The translations under genes and the position numbers were made by a program. The notes below the pieces were generated by a model. It was not told where the DNA came from, did not search any database, and worked only from the letters and a program-made list of their open reading frames with translations. A DNA stretch of 64,000 nucleotides from Bin55 sp964572845 (GTDB lineage Bacteria; Pseudomonadota; Gammaproteobacteria; Pseudomonadales; Azotimanducaceae): NCBI GenBank assembly GCA_964572845.1, contig CAZNFX010000005.1, forward strand, positions 124,001-188,000. Reading direction: 5' to 3'. Numbering within the stretch: the first letter of the stretch is position 1; every line of letters starts with the position of its first letter. This document shows, piece after piece, positions 1 through 9,432 of the stretch.

Positions 1-2076
1 GGAGGGGATGGTGTCAATGAGAGGGGACAATGGCTGATCGATGAGCGCGACAGACTTGAAGTGGAGGATATTGACATCGATTGGCTGAAAGCCAGAGAAG
101 AGTCAGAACCCGATGAGGGGAGGATAGGCCCTGATGTTGCTGAGGAATTGGTTGACACAGCAGATGCCGATCCAGTTGAACGCATTGACGACCCCGAACG
201 CCCCTTCGACCACACGACGAATTTTGGAGAGTGGCCGGCGTATAGCGGAGACATCGGCGCACAGAAGTACTCGCCATTGAACCAAATTACCCGAGACAAC
301 CTAGAAGAGCTTCAAATCGCGTGGACTTGGACATCCGAGATCGACACTGGAGTTACTGATAGGCGAAATGCACGCCGTGCCCCCGACATGTTTAAGGGCA
401 CACCTCTTATGGTGGATGGTCGATTGTTCTTGCGAACTCGCTACTCGACGGTCGAGGCAATCGACGCACAAACCGGCGAGACTCTTTGGACCTTTGACCC
501 GGGCACAAAGGAAGGACCTAGACCAGCAATGTTCGGGTTCTCGACCAGGGGACTAGCGTTTCACAAGGACAAGGAAGGAAGCCGCGTCTTGCTGACAACC
601 TCTCGAGGCTGGTTGATTGCATTAGATGCGAAGACCGGCAAGCCCATTGAGAGTTTTGGGGCAAAGGGCAGAGTGGACCTCACCAAGGGATTGCGGCGTC
701 CTCTTGATCGGCGTCGGGTGACATGGAGTCAAGCGCCTAACGTTTGCGGGAATGTTGTTGTAGTCGGAAGTCAGACTGACGATGGTTCGCATTCGTGGAG
801 ATTTACAGGAGATTGGAACAGCAACTTGCCATTAGGCGACGTCAGAGGATTCGACGTCAAAACTGGCGAACAAGTGTGGACCTTTAAGACCGTGCCACAG
901 GAAGGAGAGCTCGGCAACGACTCTTGGGGCAACGAATCATGGAGTTGGATGGGCAACACCAACGTTTGGTCGACAACGAGCTGCGACCCGGCTCTGAACA
1001 TGGCTTATTTGCCAGTTACCGCACCAACCAATCACTTCTACGGAGGGGATAGACCCGGCAACAACCTCTTTGGAACCAGCCTTGTCGCGGTGAACGCGGC
1101 AACAGGCAAGTACGTGTGGCACTTTCAAAACGTTCGACATGACATTTGGGACTACGACAATCCCGCCGCTCCAGTTGTGGCCGACGTCGTTCACGAGGGG
1201 AAGGCGCGCAAGGTAGTTGCTCAGGTGACCAAGACGGGTTTCCTGTTCGTCTTCGACAGGATTACGGGCAAACCCCTGTGGGAGATTGAGGATGTCAAAG
1301 TGCCAGGAAGCGACTTGGAGGGCGAAGTTCCCTCCCCAACACAACCTCATCCCACTTGGCCTCCACCTTTCGAATTGCAGGGAGTTATTGACGAAAACCT
1401 CATTGACATCACCCCTGAGCTAAAGGAGCGCGCGAAGGAGCAACTGGCCAAATGGAAGACTGGTCCATTGTTTACTACTCCTTCAACTCAAGGAACTCTG
1501 ATACTTCCTGGGATTGGAGGAGGAGCGAATTGGGGAGGAGCTGCTTTTGATCCGATTGAACGACAGCTATTCGTAGCGTCGCGGCGTCAGCCTACCCTTA
1601 TCACGTCCTACCGGCTCGATGAGGCTGTGCGCGGCATCAAGTACGACGCCGGATTTCGGATGCCCGATCTTGTCCAGGGGATTCCATACATCAAGCCACC
1701 GTGGTCGAGCATTACAGCTTACGATCTTGATACAGGGGCGATTGCTTGGACAGTACCAAATGGAAGGGGTCCTGTGAACCATCCATTGCTTAAGGACCTA
1801 GATCTTCCCGATTTGGGCCAGGTTGGAGCTGCACCGGGACTGTTGATTACTCCTACCGCAATTTTCTTTGGTGCACGTCGAGAGGGACAAGGCGTGCTGA
1901 AAGCTATGGACAAGTCGACTGGAAAGGTGCTTTGGCAGCACGATTTACCTAGCTTCTTTAGTGATGCGCCACCAATTACCTATCTATCGGGAGGCAGGCA
2001 ATACCTAGTGATCGGACTGGGAGGAACGTGGGAGCCAGCCACGCTAGTCGCCTTTGTCTTGCCAAGAGAACAGTGA
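1..2076 (+). CDS. PQQ-dependent dehydrogenase (5' end cut by window edge)
   Basis: This is a quinoprotein dehydrogenase that would oxidise an alcohol or sugar in the periplasm and pass electrons to the respiratory chain. The reading frame is open to the left edge, so the gene starts outside the window; a GTG at 61 is in frame but gives no signal peptide and is probably internal. Features seen are the entry motif GEWPAYSGDIGAQKYSPLNQ, repeated beta-propeller blade segments of the type 'DAKTGKPI', 'DVKTGEQVWTF' and 'DKSTGKVLW', and a closing segment with GLGGTWEP near the C terminus. This pattern fits the glucose/alcohol quinoprotein family of about 650-700 residues. The substrate cannot be read from sequence. 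It is convergent with fur. Confidence 0.9.
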   Translation, partial: GGDGVNERGQWLIDERDRLEVEDIDIDWLKAREESEPDEGRIGPDVAEELVDTADADPVERIDDPERPFDHTTNFGEWPAYSGDIGAQKYSPLNQITRDNLEELQIAWTWTSEIDTGVTDRRNARRAPDMFKGTPLMVDGRLFLRTRYSTVEAIDAQTGETLWTFDPGTKEGPRPAMFGFSTRGLAFHKDKEGSRVLLTTSRGWLIALDAKTGKPIESFGAKGRVDLTKGLRRPLDRRRVTWSQAPNVCGNVVVVGSQTDDGSHSWRFTGDWNSNLPLGDVRGFDVKTGEQVWTFKTVPQEGELGNDSWGNESWSWMGNTNVWSTTSCDPALNMAYLPVTAPTNHFYGGDRPGNNLFGTSLVAVNAATGKYVWHFQNVRHDIWDYDNPAAPVVADVVHEGKARKVVAQVTKTGFLFVFDRITGKPLWEIEDVKVPGSDLEGEVPSPTQPHPTWPPPFELQGVIDENLIDITPELKERAKEQLAKWKTGPLFTTPSTQGTLILPGIGGGANWGGAAFDPIERQLFVASRRQPTLITSYRLDEAVRGIKYDAGFRMPDLVQGIPYIKPPWSSITAYDLDTGAIAWTVPNGRGPVNHPLLKDLDLPDLGQVGAAPGLLITPTAIFFGARREGQGVLKAMDKSTGKVLWQHDLPSFFSDAPPITYLSGGRQYLVIGLGGTWEPATLVAFVLPREQ

Positions 2077-2191
2077 ATCGCATGATCCGAGTTGGTCTTG
2101 GAGGTGCTCAACCACGCTGGCGACTCTGGCACGCACAGAATAGAAGAGTTCAAACGCAGTGCGAGCTGTAAATTACGAATCCGGCACGCTA

Positions 2192-2596
2192 TTAGGTTGA
2201 TTTTTTCTTAACGTAGAGAACGAGCTTGTGGTCGATAAGCTCGAATCCCCTGGACTCCACAATCCTTCGTTGCAGGTCCTCGATTTCCTGATCGACGAAT
2301 TCGTACACGCGGCCCGTGTCAATATCCACCATATGGTCGTGGTGCTCAGCCGGCTTCAATTCGTAGATTGCACGTCCATCGTCGAAGTTGTGTCTCTCGA
2401 CAATCTTGGATGCTTCAAATTGGGTCAATACTCGATATACGGTCGCAAGACCGATGGATTCACCGGCATCAAGCAGTTTGCGATAAACGTCCTCAGCAGA
2501 AAGGTGATGCGGCTCGGCTTCCTCAAGCACTTCGAGTACCTGAAGCCGAGGCACCGTAACCTTCAGTCCGGCATTTCTAAGGTCCGACTTGGGCAT
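2192..2596 (-). CDS. fur: Ferric uptake regulator Fur
   Basis: Iron-responsive transcriptional repressor. The 134-residue protein has the N-terminal winged helix (LRNAGLKVTVPR, then GLATVYRVLTQFEASKIVERH) and the C-terminal dimerisation and metal domain starting with HHDH. It is closest in pattern to Pseudomonas Fur. It contains no cysteine at all: the usual CxxC region reads VDIDTGRV, so no structural zinc Cys4 site can form. The ATG at 2596 is preferred over a TTG two codons upstream because a weak SD-like GTAGGCG sits at a suitable distance from it. A weak Fur-box-like sequence lies just upstream at 2612-2630. The next gene upstream is divergent. Confidence 0.95.
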   Translation of the reverse strand: MPKSDLRNAGLKVTVPRLQVLEVLEEAEPHHLSAEDVYRKLLDAGESIGLATVYRVLTQFEASKIVERHNFDDGRAIYELKPAEHHDHMVDIDTGRVYEFVDQEIEDLQRRIVESRGFELIDHKLVLYVKKKST

Positions 2597-2611
2597 GACC
2601 AACGCCTACAA

Positions 2612-2630
2612 GAGAACGATACTTAATGTG
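2612..2630. promoter_or_regulatory. Possible weak Fur box upstream of fur
   Basis: The 19 bases match the classic Fur consensus at about 12 of 19 positions by hand alignment, and sit 16 bp upstream of the fur ATG. Autoregulation of fur is common in proteobacteria. The match is weak and could be chance. Confidence 0.25.
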
Positions 2631-2824
2631 TAGTGTAATTCGAATTTGACGTGCTGTGTTGAACCCGGTGGGAATCGGGTTGATTCGAAGCGATTTAGCA
2701 GTGACTTTCCCAATTCCGCCAATGTTTCGATTAGCATAAAGCACGGTCGTAAGGCAATACCGTCGAGTTGGCACGCTCACCTGCCTGTGGCATTGAGTGT
2801 AGTGATGCTATTTGGGGAGAAGAA

Positions 2825-4432
2825 GTGACGAAAATATTGGAAGTGAACGATCTTCGCGTGAATTTTGGTAGCGAAGAAGCCGTCAAGGGCGTTTCCTTTC
2901 ACATAGGCGAGGGTGAAACGGTCGCTCTCGTAGGCGAGTCCGGATCGGGCAAGTCGGTCACAGCCCTTTCGGTGCTTCAACTCTTGCCATATCCGCTTGC
3001 AAGCCATCCAACGGGTAGCGTTCTAGTGGAGGGGGAGGAAGTAATCAACGCCTCGCAAAGCACATTGCTCGACATTCGGGGCGGAAAGGTCAGCATGATT
3101 TTCCAAGAACCCATGACTTCGCTGAATCCTCTGCACAAGATTTCCAAGCAAGTGGGTGAGGCGCTGCGAGTGCACAAAGGTCTCAGCAAGTCCGAAGCGC
3201 TGCGTCGTACCTTGGAATTGTTAGAACTCGTTGGATTGCAGAACGCTGCAAGCAGACTTGGAGCCTATCCACACGAACTCTCCGGTGGGCAGCGACAACG
3301 AGTGATGATCGCAATGGCGCTTGCCAATGAACCCAAGCTCTTGATTGCGGATGAACCAACCACGGCGCTGGACGTAACAATTCAGGCTCAAATCCTGAGT
3401 TTGCTTAAGGATCTTCAGAAAGAGATGAACATGTCCATGCTGTTGATTACTCATGACCTTGGCATAGTCCGCTCAGTGGCAAATCGCGTGTGCGTGATGA
3501 CCGATGGGGTCATCGTCGAGCATGGATCGAATGAGCAGATCTTTGGGTCTCCCCAGCACGAATACACACAACACTTGCTCGCAGCAGAACCCTCGGGAGA
3601 TCCTGCACCCACCAACAATCAAGCACCAATCACTGCGGAAGCGCGAAATTTCACGGTCAAGTATCCCATCGGAAAAGGATGGCTTGGCGGAAGCAAGTAC
3701 ATGACCGCTGTGGACGATGTTGAGGTTGTTGTTCGGGCCGGTCAAACCGTAGGTGTCGTCGGCGAATCTGGTTCAGGGAAGACGACGCTGGGTTTGGCCA
3801 TGCTTCGATTGCTCGCAAGCGACGGCGAACTGGAATTTGACGGCGCAAACATCGCGACATTGAAAGGCAAATCACTTACACGCCTACGCAAGGACATGCA
3901 AGTGGTTTTTCAAGATCCCTATGGAAGTCTGTCTCCTCGTATGACTGTTCAGCACATCATTGAAGAGGGGCTTGGAGTACACCAACCGGAACTATCTCGC
4001 AAAGAACGTCAGAATCGCGTTGCGGAAGTCATGACCGAAGTTGGCCTTGACCCAGGGACCATGGTGCGCTATCCCCACGAGTTCTCTGGTGGTCAACGAC
4101 AGAGAATCTCCATTGCACGTGCAATGGTTCTCAGACCGAGATTCGTTGTATTGGATGAGCCCACATCGGCACTGGATATGTCTGTTCAAGCACAGATAGT
4201 CGACTTGCTTCGCGAGTTGCAGGACAAGCACAATCTGGCCTATCTATTCGTAAGCCACGACCTGAAGGTTGTACGAGCGTTGGCGAACTGGCTCATAGTG
4301 ATGCGCGATGGCCAAATAGTGGAACAAGGCCCTGCACGTGAGGTGTTCGAGTCTCCGAAGAGCGAATATGCCGACGCACTGTTCGGCGCTGCTCTCGACA
4401 TGCGAGTTGACGAAGAATTCGTACGGCAATAG
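2825..4432 (+). CDS. ABC transporter ATP-binding protein with two ABC domains (YejF-like)
   Basis: Cytoplasmic ATPase of the peptide/nickel importer class with both nucleotide-binding domains in one chain (about 535 residues). Each half has a complete Walker A (GESGSGKS, then GESGSGKT), a signature (LSGGQRQR, then FSGGQRQR), a Walker B ending in DEPT, and a switch His (LLITHDL, LFVSHDL). This is the YejF/GsiA layout for microcin C, oligopeptide or glutathione uptake. GTG at 2825 is chosen because GGGGAGAA precedes it closely; an upstream extension to 2768 lacks SD and homology. No permease or binding-protein gene lies beside it, so the ATPase must work with subunits encoded elsewhere. Confidence 0.93.
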   Translation: MTKILEVNDLRVNFGSEEAVKGVSFHIGEGETVALVGESGSGKSVTALSVLQLLPYPLASHPTGSVLVEGEEVINASQSTLLDIRGGKVSMIFQEPMTSLNPLHKISKQVGEALRVHKGLSKSEALRRTLELLELVGLQNAASRLGAYPHELSGGQRQRVMIAMALANEPKLLIADEPTTALDVTIQAQILSLLKDLQKEMNMSMLLITHDLGIVRSVANRVCVMTDGVIVEHGSNEQIFGSPQHEYTQHLLAAEPSGDPAPTNNQAPITAEARNFTVKYPIGKGWLGGSKYMTAVDDVEVVVRAGQTVGVVGESGSGKTTLGLAMLRLLASDGELEFDGANIATLKGKSLTRLRKDMQVVFQDPYGSLSPRMTVQHIIEEGLGVHQPELSRKERQNRVAEVMTEVGLDPGTMVRYPHEFSGGQRQRISIARAMVLRPRFVVLDEPTSALDMSVQAQIVDLLRELQDKHNLAYLFVSHDLKVVRALANWLIVMRDGQIVEQGPAREVFESPKSEYADALFGAALDMRVDEEFVRQ

Positions 4433-4524
4433 CCACCCAAGTACGACGTCCACCCTTCGATCTGAATCTGTAAGTAGAGGGGACTGGGCTAGGCAAGACG
4501 CTGCACAGCGATAGTTCGAACTCC

Positions 4525-5388
4525 ATGAAACCCATTGCCGACGGATACGGATTGATCGAGGGACCTGTATGGCACCCGACGCTTGGGTTGCTGTTTAGCG
4601 ATGTTCTCAATGGCGGCGTTTTTCACTTGGATGCCACCGGCCGTGCTCATGTTGTCTTCCCCTATCGTCGTGGAATCGGTGGTATGGTGCTGCATCAGCA
4701 AAACGGATTGGTCGTAAGCGGAAGGAACATAGCGTTCAAGGAATTCGGACAGGAGAGTTCGACTGTTATTTTGGATAGTGATCCCGAGAATGACAATGTT
4801 GGATTCAATGACATAACGACGGACTCCGTCGGACGGATTTATGCAGGCTCGTTGGGATCGAGCCCTGTGTTTGAAGATGGTAGAGAGCCTACAGCTGGCA
4901 ACCTGTATCTGATCGATCGAGATGGCACTTCGCGGATCGTTGCTGAGGACATTCTTCTTACTAACGGATTGGGTTTCTCGCCGGATGGCGCTACCCTCTA
5001 TCACTCCGATTCACGAAGGGGCCAAGTAGTAAAGTACGCAACGCGAGCGAATGGTGACTTGGGCCCCAAAGAGGCATTTGTGCAGTTTGACTCGGGTGCT
5101 CCGGATGGCCTCGCAGTCGCTCAAGATGGATCAATTTGGGTTGCGTTGGCAGGCGGCGGCGGGGTAAGCGTTCTCTCGCCTGCAGGAGAAGAGATCGCGT
5201 TCGTCGCCGTGCCCCTTCCAATGTGCACCAGCGTTTGCTTTGGAGAGAACGACTTGAAGACCCTCTACATAGTCACCGGGTCAGACGGCGTCGAGGGTAA
5301 TGATCGTGGTGCTATCTACCGACATCGCGTAGACGTACCCGGTTTGAGTGTGCCCGTCGCACAGGTTGACTTAAGTCAGCAACCTTAA
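4525..5388 (+). CDS. SMP-30/gluconolactonase/LRE family protein
   Basis: Predicted metal-dependent lactonase of the six-bladed beta-propeller family, which opens sugar or other lactones. The 287-residue protein shows the family metal ligands in order: Glu in IEGPVWH near residue 13, Asn in TNGLGFSPDG in mid-protein, and Asp in GAPDGLAVAQDG. No signal peptide is seen, so it is probably cytoplasmic. It follows the ABC ATPase on the same strand after a 92 bp gap and has no clear SD before the ATG. The real substrate is not readable; a sugar-acid pathway role is inference. Confidence 0.88.
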   Translation: MKPIADGYGLIEGPVWHPTLGLLFSDVLNGGVFHLDATGRAHVVFPYRRGIGGMVLHQQNGLVVSGRNIAFKEFGQESSTVILDSDPENDNVGFNDITTDSVGRIYAGSLGSSPVFEDGREPTAGNLYLIDRDGTSRIVAEDILLTNGLGFSPDGATLYHSDSRRGQVVKYATRANGDLGPKEAFVQFDSGAPDGLAVAQDGSIWVALAGGGGVSVLSPAGEEIAFVAVPLPMCTSVCFGENDLKTLYIVTGSDGVEGNDRGAIYRHRVDVPGLSVPVAQVDLSQQP

Positions 5389-5427
5389 CCTATTGCTGTT
5401 CCAGTTAGCTCTGCAATACTAGCGCAT

Positions 5428-6204
5428 TCACGAGTCCTCGGACTTGCTGTCCGCGCCATCGGTGAGCTTATGCAGCGATTCCATGAGATTCACTGGCAAA
5501 GGGAAAACGATGGTGGATGATTTCTCACCTGCGATTTCGGTTAGTGTTTGTAGATAGCGCAGTTGCATAGAGCCACTTTGCGTCGCCAATTTTTGGGCGG
5601 CATCCACGAGTCGCTCGGAAGCCTCAAACTCCCCGTCTGCATGAATTATTTTTGCCCGTCTTTCACGTTCGGCCTCCGCCTGCTTGGCAATGGCACGAAC
5701 CATCGTTGGATCGATGTCCACATGCTTTATTTCAACGTTTGCAACCTTGATGCCCCATTGATCCGTTTGCTGATCCAATATGGCTTGAATGTTTTCATTC
5801 AGGCGTTCGCGCTCCGCCAGCAATTGGTCAAGTTCATGCTGTCCGAGTACGGAACGAAGTGTCGTCTGAGCCAACTGTTCCGTCGCCAGGATAAAGTCTT
5901 CCACGTTGATGATGGCCTCCTTCGGCTTCAGCACGCGAAAGTAAAGTACAGCGTTGACTTGAACAGAAACGTTGTCTCTCGTAATGAGGTCCTGCGTCGG
6001 TACATCCATGGTCACCGTTCGAAGATCCACCTTGATCATCTGCTGAATGATGGGTACGACAATGATGAGTCCAGGTCCCTTGACGCTTTGAAAGCGTCCG
6101 AGAAACAGCACCACTGCACGTTCATACTCCCGCATGATGCGCAAGGACGAGATCAGGAACACAACAAGGATGAACCCCAGAGCAGCGAGAAAAATATAGG
6201 GCAT
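5428..6204 (-). CDS. Slipin / SPFH-band 7 family membrane protein
   Basis: Stomatin-like membrane scaffold protein. It has one N-terminal membrane segment (about residues 3-22), an SPFH domain (REYERAVVLFLGRF onward, with DVPTQDLITRDNVSVQVNAVLYFRV), and a helical Ala/Glu-rich tail with AKQAEAERERRAKIIHADGE that is typical of oligomerising slipins. It starts 2 nt after the stop of the NfeD-type protease gene, and its SD (AAAGG) lies in the end of that gene, so the two are translationally coupled. In this pair the slipin C terminus is the known substrate of the NfeD protease in archaeal homologues. The pair is linked to membrane quality control. Confidence 0.94.
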   Translation of the reverse strand: MPYIFLAALGFILVVFLISSLRIMREYERAVVLFLGRFQSVKGPGLIIVVPIIQQMIKVDLRTVTMDVPTQDLITRDNVSVQVNAVLYFRVLKPKEAIINVEDFILATEQLAQTTLRSVLGQHELDQLLAERERLNENIQAILDQQTDQWGIKVANVEIKHVDIDPTMVRAIAKQAEAERERRAKIIHADGEFEASERLVDAAQKLATQSGSMQLRYLQTLTEIAGEKSSTIVFPLPVNLMESLHKLTDGADSKSEDS

Positions 6205-6206
6205 GA

Positions 6207-7592
6207 TTAATTTACCTTTTCGACTTTAAGAGTAAGACCATCCATCGCCCTTACGACAACAGTTTCGTCTTTGGTTAGGGGACCATCGCTCTCGGCTGAC
6301 CAAATCTCGCCCGCAGCTCGTACTCGGCCCTTTCCTGCGAAGTCCTCCACGACCGTGGCCTCAACGCCTATTACAGCATCGACGCCGGATACAGGTCCTC
6401 GTTTCCAATGTTTGTAGGCTCCTCTCGCGATGAATATTACAAGTGCCGCAGTTGCGAACGTAAAGGCAAGAACTACCCCGATGGATACTCTAAATCCTTC
6501 GATATCCGTATCGAACAGCAACAAAGAACCCGCCAGGAATGCGACAACTCCCCCCAATCCGAGGACCCCGTAGGTTGGTGTCAGGGCCTCCGCAATAATC
6601 AGACCGAAACCAACCGCAAGCAAAGCAAGTCCTGCGAAGCTCACTGGCAACATTTGCAGAGCGTAGGCTGCAAGCAAAAGGCAAATCACACCAACGATGC
6701 CGCCCGCTCCTATTCCAGGACTATAGAACTCAAACAAGAACGCATTGATGCCGATGATCAGGAGCAGATAGGCAATGTTCGGGTCCGTGATGACTTTCAG
6801 GAACTCATAGCGCCAGTCCGTTTCAACCTCGACCACGCTGGCTTCCTCGGTGTCCAACGTCACTTCTTGCCCGTCAACTTCAGCAATCGTCTTTCCATCA
6901 ATTTGTTGAAGCAAGTCGTCAAGATCGGTGGCGACGTAGTCGATGACATTCATCTCCAGCGCTTCCTGAGCCGTGAGGTTGGCGGCTTCGCGCACGGTAA
7001 GTTCAGCCCAGTCGGCGTTGCGCCCGCGCAGCTCTGCCAAGCTACGAATGTAGGCAACGGCGTCATTGACAACTTTCTTATCCATCGCACTGGGGCTTTC
7101 TGCAGCCGGGCCATCGGTTTCTTCACCTTCCGTGCCTTCCTCGCTCGGCTCATCGAATCCACCGGGTGATGGCACAATGCCGCCGTCCCCGCCAATGGAG
7201 ACTGGCGTGCTCGATCCAATGTTCGTTACAGGTGCCATAGCGGCTACATGGCTCGCGTAGGTCAGGTAAGTTCCAGCACTTGCGGCGCGAGCTCCATTCG
7301 GAGCAACAAAGACAGCTACTGGAACGGGGGACGCAAGGATTTCCTTGACCATGTCCCTCAACGAACTGACGAGTCCTCCAGGAGTGTCGAGCCGCATGAC
7401 GACGAGCTCTACGTCGTTCGCGGCAGCATCCTCAAGAGCTCGAATGAAATAGTCGGAGGTAGCCGGACCAATTGCGCCGTTGATGTCAACAACGCGCACT
7501 TCCTGCGAATTGGCGATCGTACTGAGAAACAGCAGTGCCACCGAGAGTGAAAGAACTCTAGCCAGGCAGTCAGTTCGCAGTCGCAATCTCAT
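6207..7592 (-). CDS. NfeD-family membrane serine protease (ClpP-class)
   Basis: Long-form NfeD (461 aa). It has a signal peptide (residues 1 to about 29, ending IANSQ), a ClpP-like protease domain with the nucleophile Ser105 in RAASAGT and candidate general-base Lys172/173 in SAMDKKVVND, a low-complexity acidic/Gly loop (about 133-168), a block of four or five membrane helices (about 265-400), and a C-terminal OB-fold NfeD domain (VSGVDAVIGVEATVVEDF onward). A strong SD (GGAGAA) precedes the ATG. It is the first gene of a two-gene operon with the slipin, which is the known NfeD-slipin partnership. The role in membrane proteostasis follows from the family. Confidence 0.95.
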   Translation of the reverse strand: MRLRLRTDCLARVLSLSVALLFLSTIANSQEVRVVDINGAIGPATSDYFIRALEDAAANDVELVVMRLDTPGGLVSSLRDMVKEILASPVPVAVFVAPNGARAASAGTYLTYASHVAAMAPVTNIGSSTPVSIGGDGGIVPSPGGFDEPSEEGTEGEETDGPAAESPSAMDKKVVNDAVAYIRSLAELRGRNADWAELTVREAANLTAQEALEMNVIDYVATDLDDLLQQIDGKTIAEVDGQEVTLDTEEASVVEVETDWRYEFLKVITDPNIAYLLLIIGINAFLFEFYSPGIGAGGIVGVICLLLAAYALQMLPVSFAGLALLAVGFGLIIAEALTPTYGVLGLGGVVAFLAGSLLLFDTDIEGFRVSIGVVLAFTFATAALVIFIARGAYKHWKRGPVSGVDAVIGVEATVVEDFAGKGRVRAAGEIWSAESDGPLTKDETVVVRAMDGLTLKVEKVN

Positions 7593-7763
7593 TGCGATTC
7601 TCCTCTCTTGATGTTAACGAGGTTTGGTTTAGCGCGGGACATGGTTGCATCGTTGCCACGAAAATTCATTTAAGCACGGGTTGAATGCACGTGCAACAGC
7701 ATTCCGTAACGCTTGAAGCAGAGCGGATTTGTTAGCCGAACTTCTAACAGAAGCTCGGTGTAG

Positions 7764-8405
7764 CTACTCAACGCATCTGTAAAAGTAGGAAATCCCGCGT
7801 CGCGGCTGTTGGGACCCATTGGGATTTGACCAATGGACCGTCAAACTCGAATGAATTGCAGCGTCACCGGGATTCAATTCTGCAGCAACGGCACATGGGC
7901 TTGTGTCGTCAAAGTACTCGATTCCAACAACTGATGGATGCACTTCCTGATGGCTTCCCTTAGCGTAGTAGAGGCAGCCGTTTGTGGTTCTCGCTCGATC
8001 CAGCGAAATCCAAAGGGTTGCACCCAATCCGCGGTCGGTTACTGAGTCGAAATGTGGAGCAATACCCTTAGACTCACCGGGGATACGTTCGAAGTAGGCT
8101 GCAGTCATGGCTTTCAGCTCTGCATCCAGCAATGTCCGAACTGTTCGGAACGGTTTTCCCGATCGAAGCTCCACATCAAACCACGGCACAACATGTTGGA
8201 GATTCTTTCGAGTGCCACCAAAACCTTTTCGGTTCGCCGACTCTGCAGATCTGCTGTAGTTGATACACTTCAAGTACTGGTCGGTATTAGCCCTGAGCTC
8301 TGCAAGTTCTGCACAATTCAAGAACTCGCGCATGACCACAAATCCGTCTCTCTCGAATTCGTCTCGTAGAGAATCCATGTCGAATTGGAGCAGAACGTCG
8401 TTCAT
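7764..8405 (-). CDS. Phytanoyl-CoA dioxygenase-family Fe(II)/2-oxoglutarate oxygenase
   Basis: Predicted non-haem iron oxygenase that uses 2-oxoglutarate and O2 to hydroxylate a small molecule. Counting from the ATG at 8405, the metal triad is H118-x-D120 (APHFDS) and H191 (LTVHWSN), and Arg202/203 (QPRRGISYF) would bind 2-oxoglutarate. The length of 213 residues is a little short for PhyH proteins. The frame continues upstream to 8573, but that would overlap the divergent ADP-ribosylglycohydrolase gene and adds no conserved residues. No SD is visible at either candidate start (8405 or 8378). The substrate is unknown. Confidence 0.82.
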   Translation of the reverse strand: MNDVLLQFDMDSLRDEFERDGFVVMREFLNCAELAELRANTDQYLKCINYSRSAESANRKGFGGTRKNLQHVVPWFDVELRSGKPFRTVRTLLDAELKAMTAAYFERIPGESKGIAPHFDSVTDRGLGATLWISLDRARTTNGCLYYAKGSHQEVHPSVVGIEYFDDTSPCAVAAELNPGDAAIHSSLTVHWSNPNGSQQPRRGISYFYRCVE

Positions 8406-8484
8406 TTCGCGCAAGTAGTGGAAGAGGAAGACATTGTAGCTTCGCGGCTGCCAACGCAGGATTGAATCAGAGAGTGTGTGTGAG

Positions 8485-9432
8485 ATGGAGACGTCGTTGA
8501 AATCAAGAAGAGCGATCGGCTCGCTAATGGGTTTGGCTGTGGGGGATGCTCTCGGAACCACGTTGGAGTTCACTACGCGAGACGCACAACCGCTTCATAC
8601 AGAAATTTTGGGCGGTGGGGCATTTGGATTGGAACCAGGCGAGTGGACCGACGATACGAGCATGGCGCTTTGTCTGGCAGATTCGCTCTTAGCAAGAGAT
8701 GGTTTTGATCCTAAAGACGTTATGGACCGCTATGTTCGATGGTGGAGGAACGGAGAAAACTCACCAAGTGGAAGGTGCGTAGACATTGGAAACACCACCT
8801 ACGACGCATTGAATCGCTACGAACAGCTACGAGAACCGGATTGCGGCTCTTCCGATCCGCTGTCCGCAGGAAACGGTTCTCTGATGCGGTTGGCACCGGT
8901 GCCGATTTTCTCTTGCCGGAATGTGGAGAAAGCCAAGGAGATGGCGGTACTTCAGAGTCGTACAACGCATGCAGCTACAGAGGCAATGGAGGCATGCGAG
9001 TTCTTTTCCGAATTGCTGGTAGAGGCAATTGATGGTTCTCCGAAGGATGAAGTGCTTCGAACTCGATCTTGGAGTGGACGCTCCGTTATTGGAGAAATCG
9101 CCAAGGGCGGTTGGAAGCATAAGTCCCGAGACCAAATTCAATCTACTGGCTACGTCGTGCACAGTCTGGAGGCTGCGATTTGGTGCGTCTATGGAGCGAG
9201 TTCGTTTGAAGAAGCACTCGTCACGGCTGTCAATCTAGGTCGCGACGCGGATACTGTGGGTGCAATTACAGGGCAACTCGCGGGTGCGTTGTGGTCTTGC
9301 GATTCCATTCCGCAGCGTTGGCTTGAGGTCCTTCAGTGGAGAGAACACATCGAGGAATTGGCAATGAAACTGTTCGTTGCGCAGCGGAATGATCGAACTA
9401 GAAAGACCAAGAGGAGAGTTGGCAATCCATGA
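8485..9432 (+). CDS. ADP-ribosylglycohydrolase family protein (DraG/ARH type)
   Basis: Predicted hydrolase that removes ADP-ribose from a protein, nucleic acid or small molecule, with two Mg ions. Seen are the N-terminal GSLMGLAVGDALGTTLEF, the first metal motif GEWTDDTSMAL (near residue 52), GNGSLMRLAPVPIF in the middle, and the second metal motif GRDADTVGAITGQLAGALW near the end, so the active site looks complete in a protein of about 315 aa. ATG 8485 is chosen; a GTG three codons upstream is also possible. The stop overlaps the surE start (ATGA), which predicts translational coupling. No ADP-ribosyltransferase gene is seen nearby. Confidence 0.9.
   Translation: METSLKSRRAIGSLMGLAVGDALGTTLEFTTRDAQPLHTEILGGGAFGLEPGEWTDDTSMALCLADSLLARDGFDPKDVMDRYVRWWRNGENSPSGRCVDIGNTTYDALNRYEQLREPDCGSSDPLSAGNGSLMRLAPVPIFSCRNVEKAKEMAVLQSRTTHAATEAMEACEFFSELLVEAIDGSPKDEVLRTRSWSGRSVIGEIAKGGWKHKSRDQIQSTGYVVHSLEAAIWCVYGASSFEEALVTAVNLGRDADTVGAITGQLAGALWSCDSIPQRWLEVLQWREHIEELAMKLFVAQRNDRTRKTKRRVGNP

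Noticed and set aside
7730..7749. TGTTAG/CTAACA inverted repeat between the NfeD and PhyH genes
   Set aside because: Six base pairs with no U-run on either strand; likely chance.
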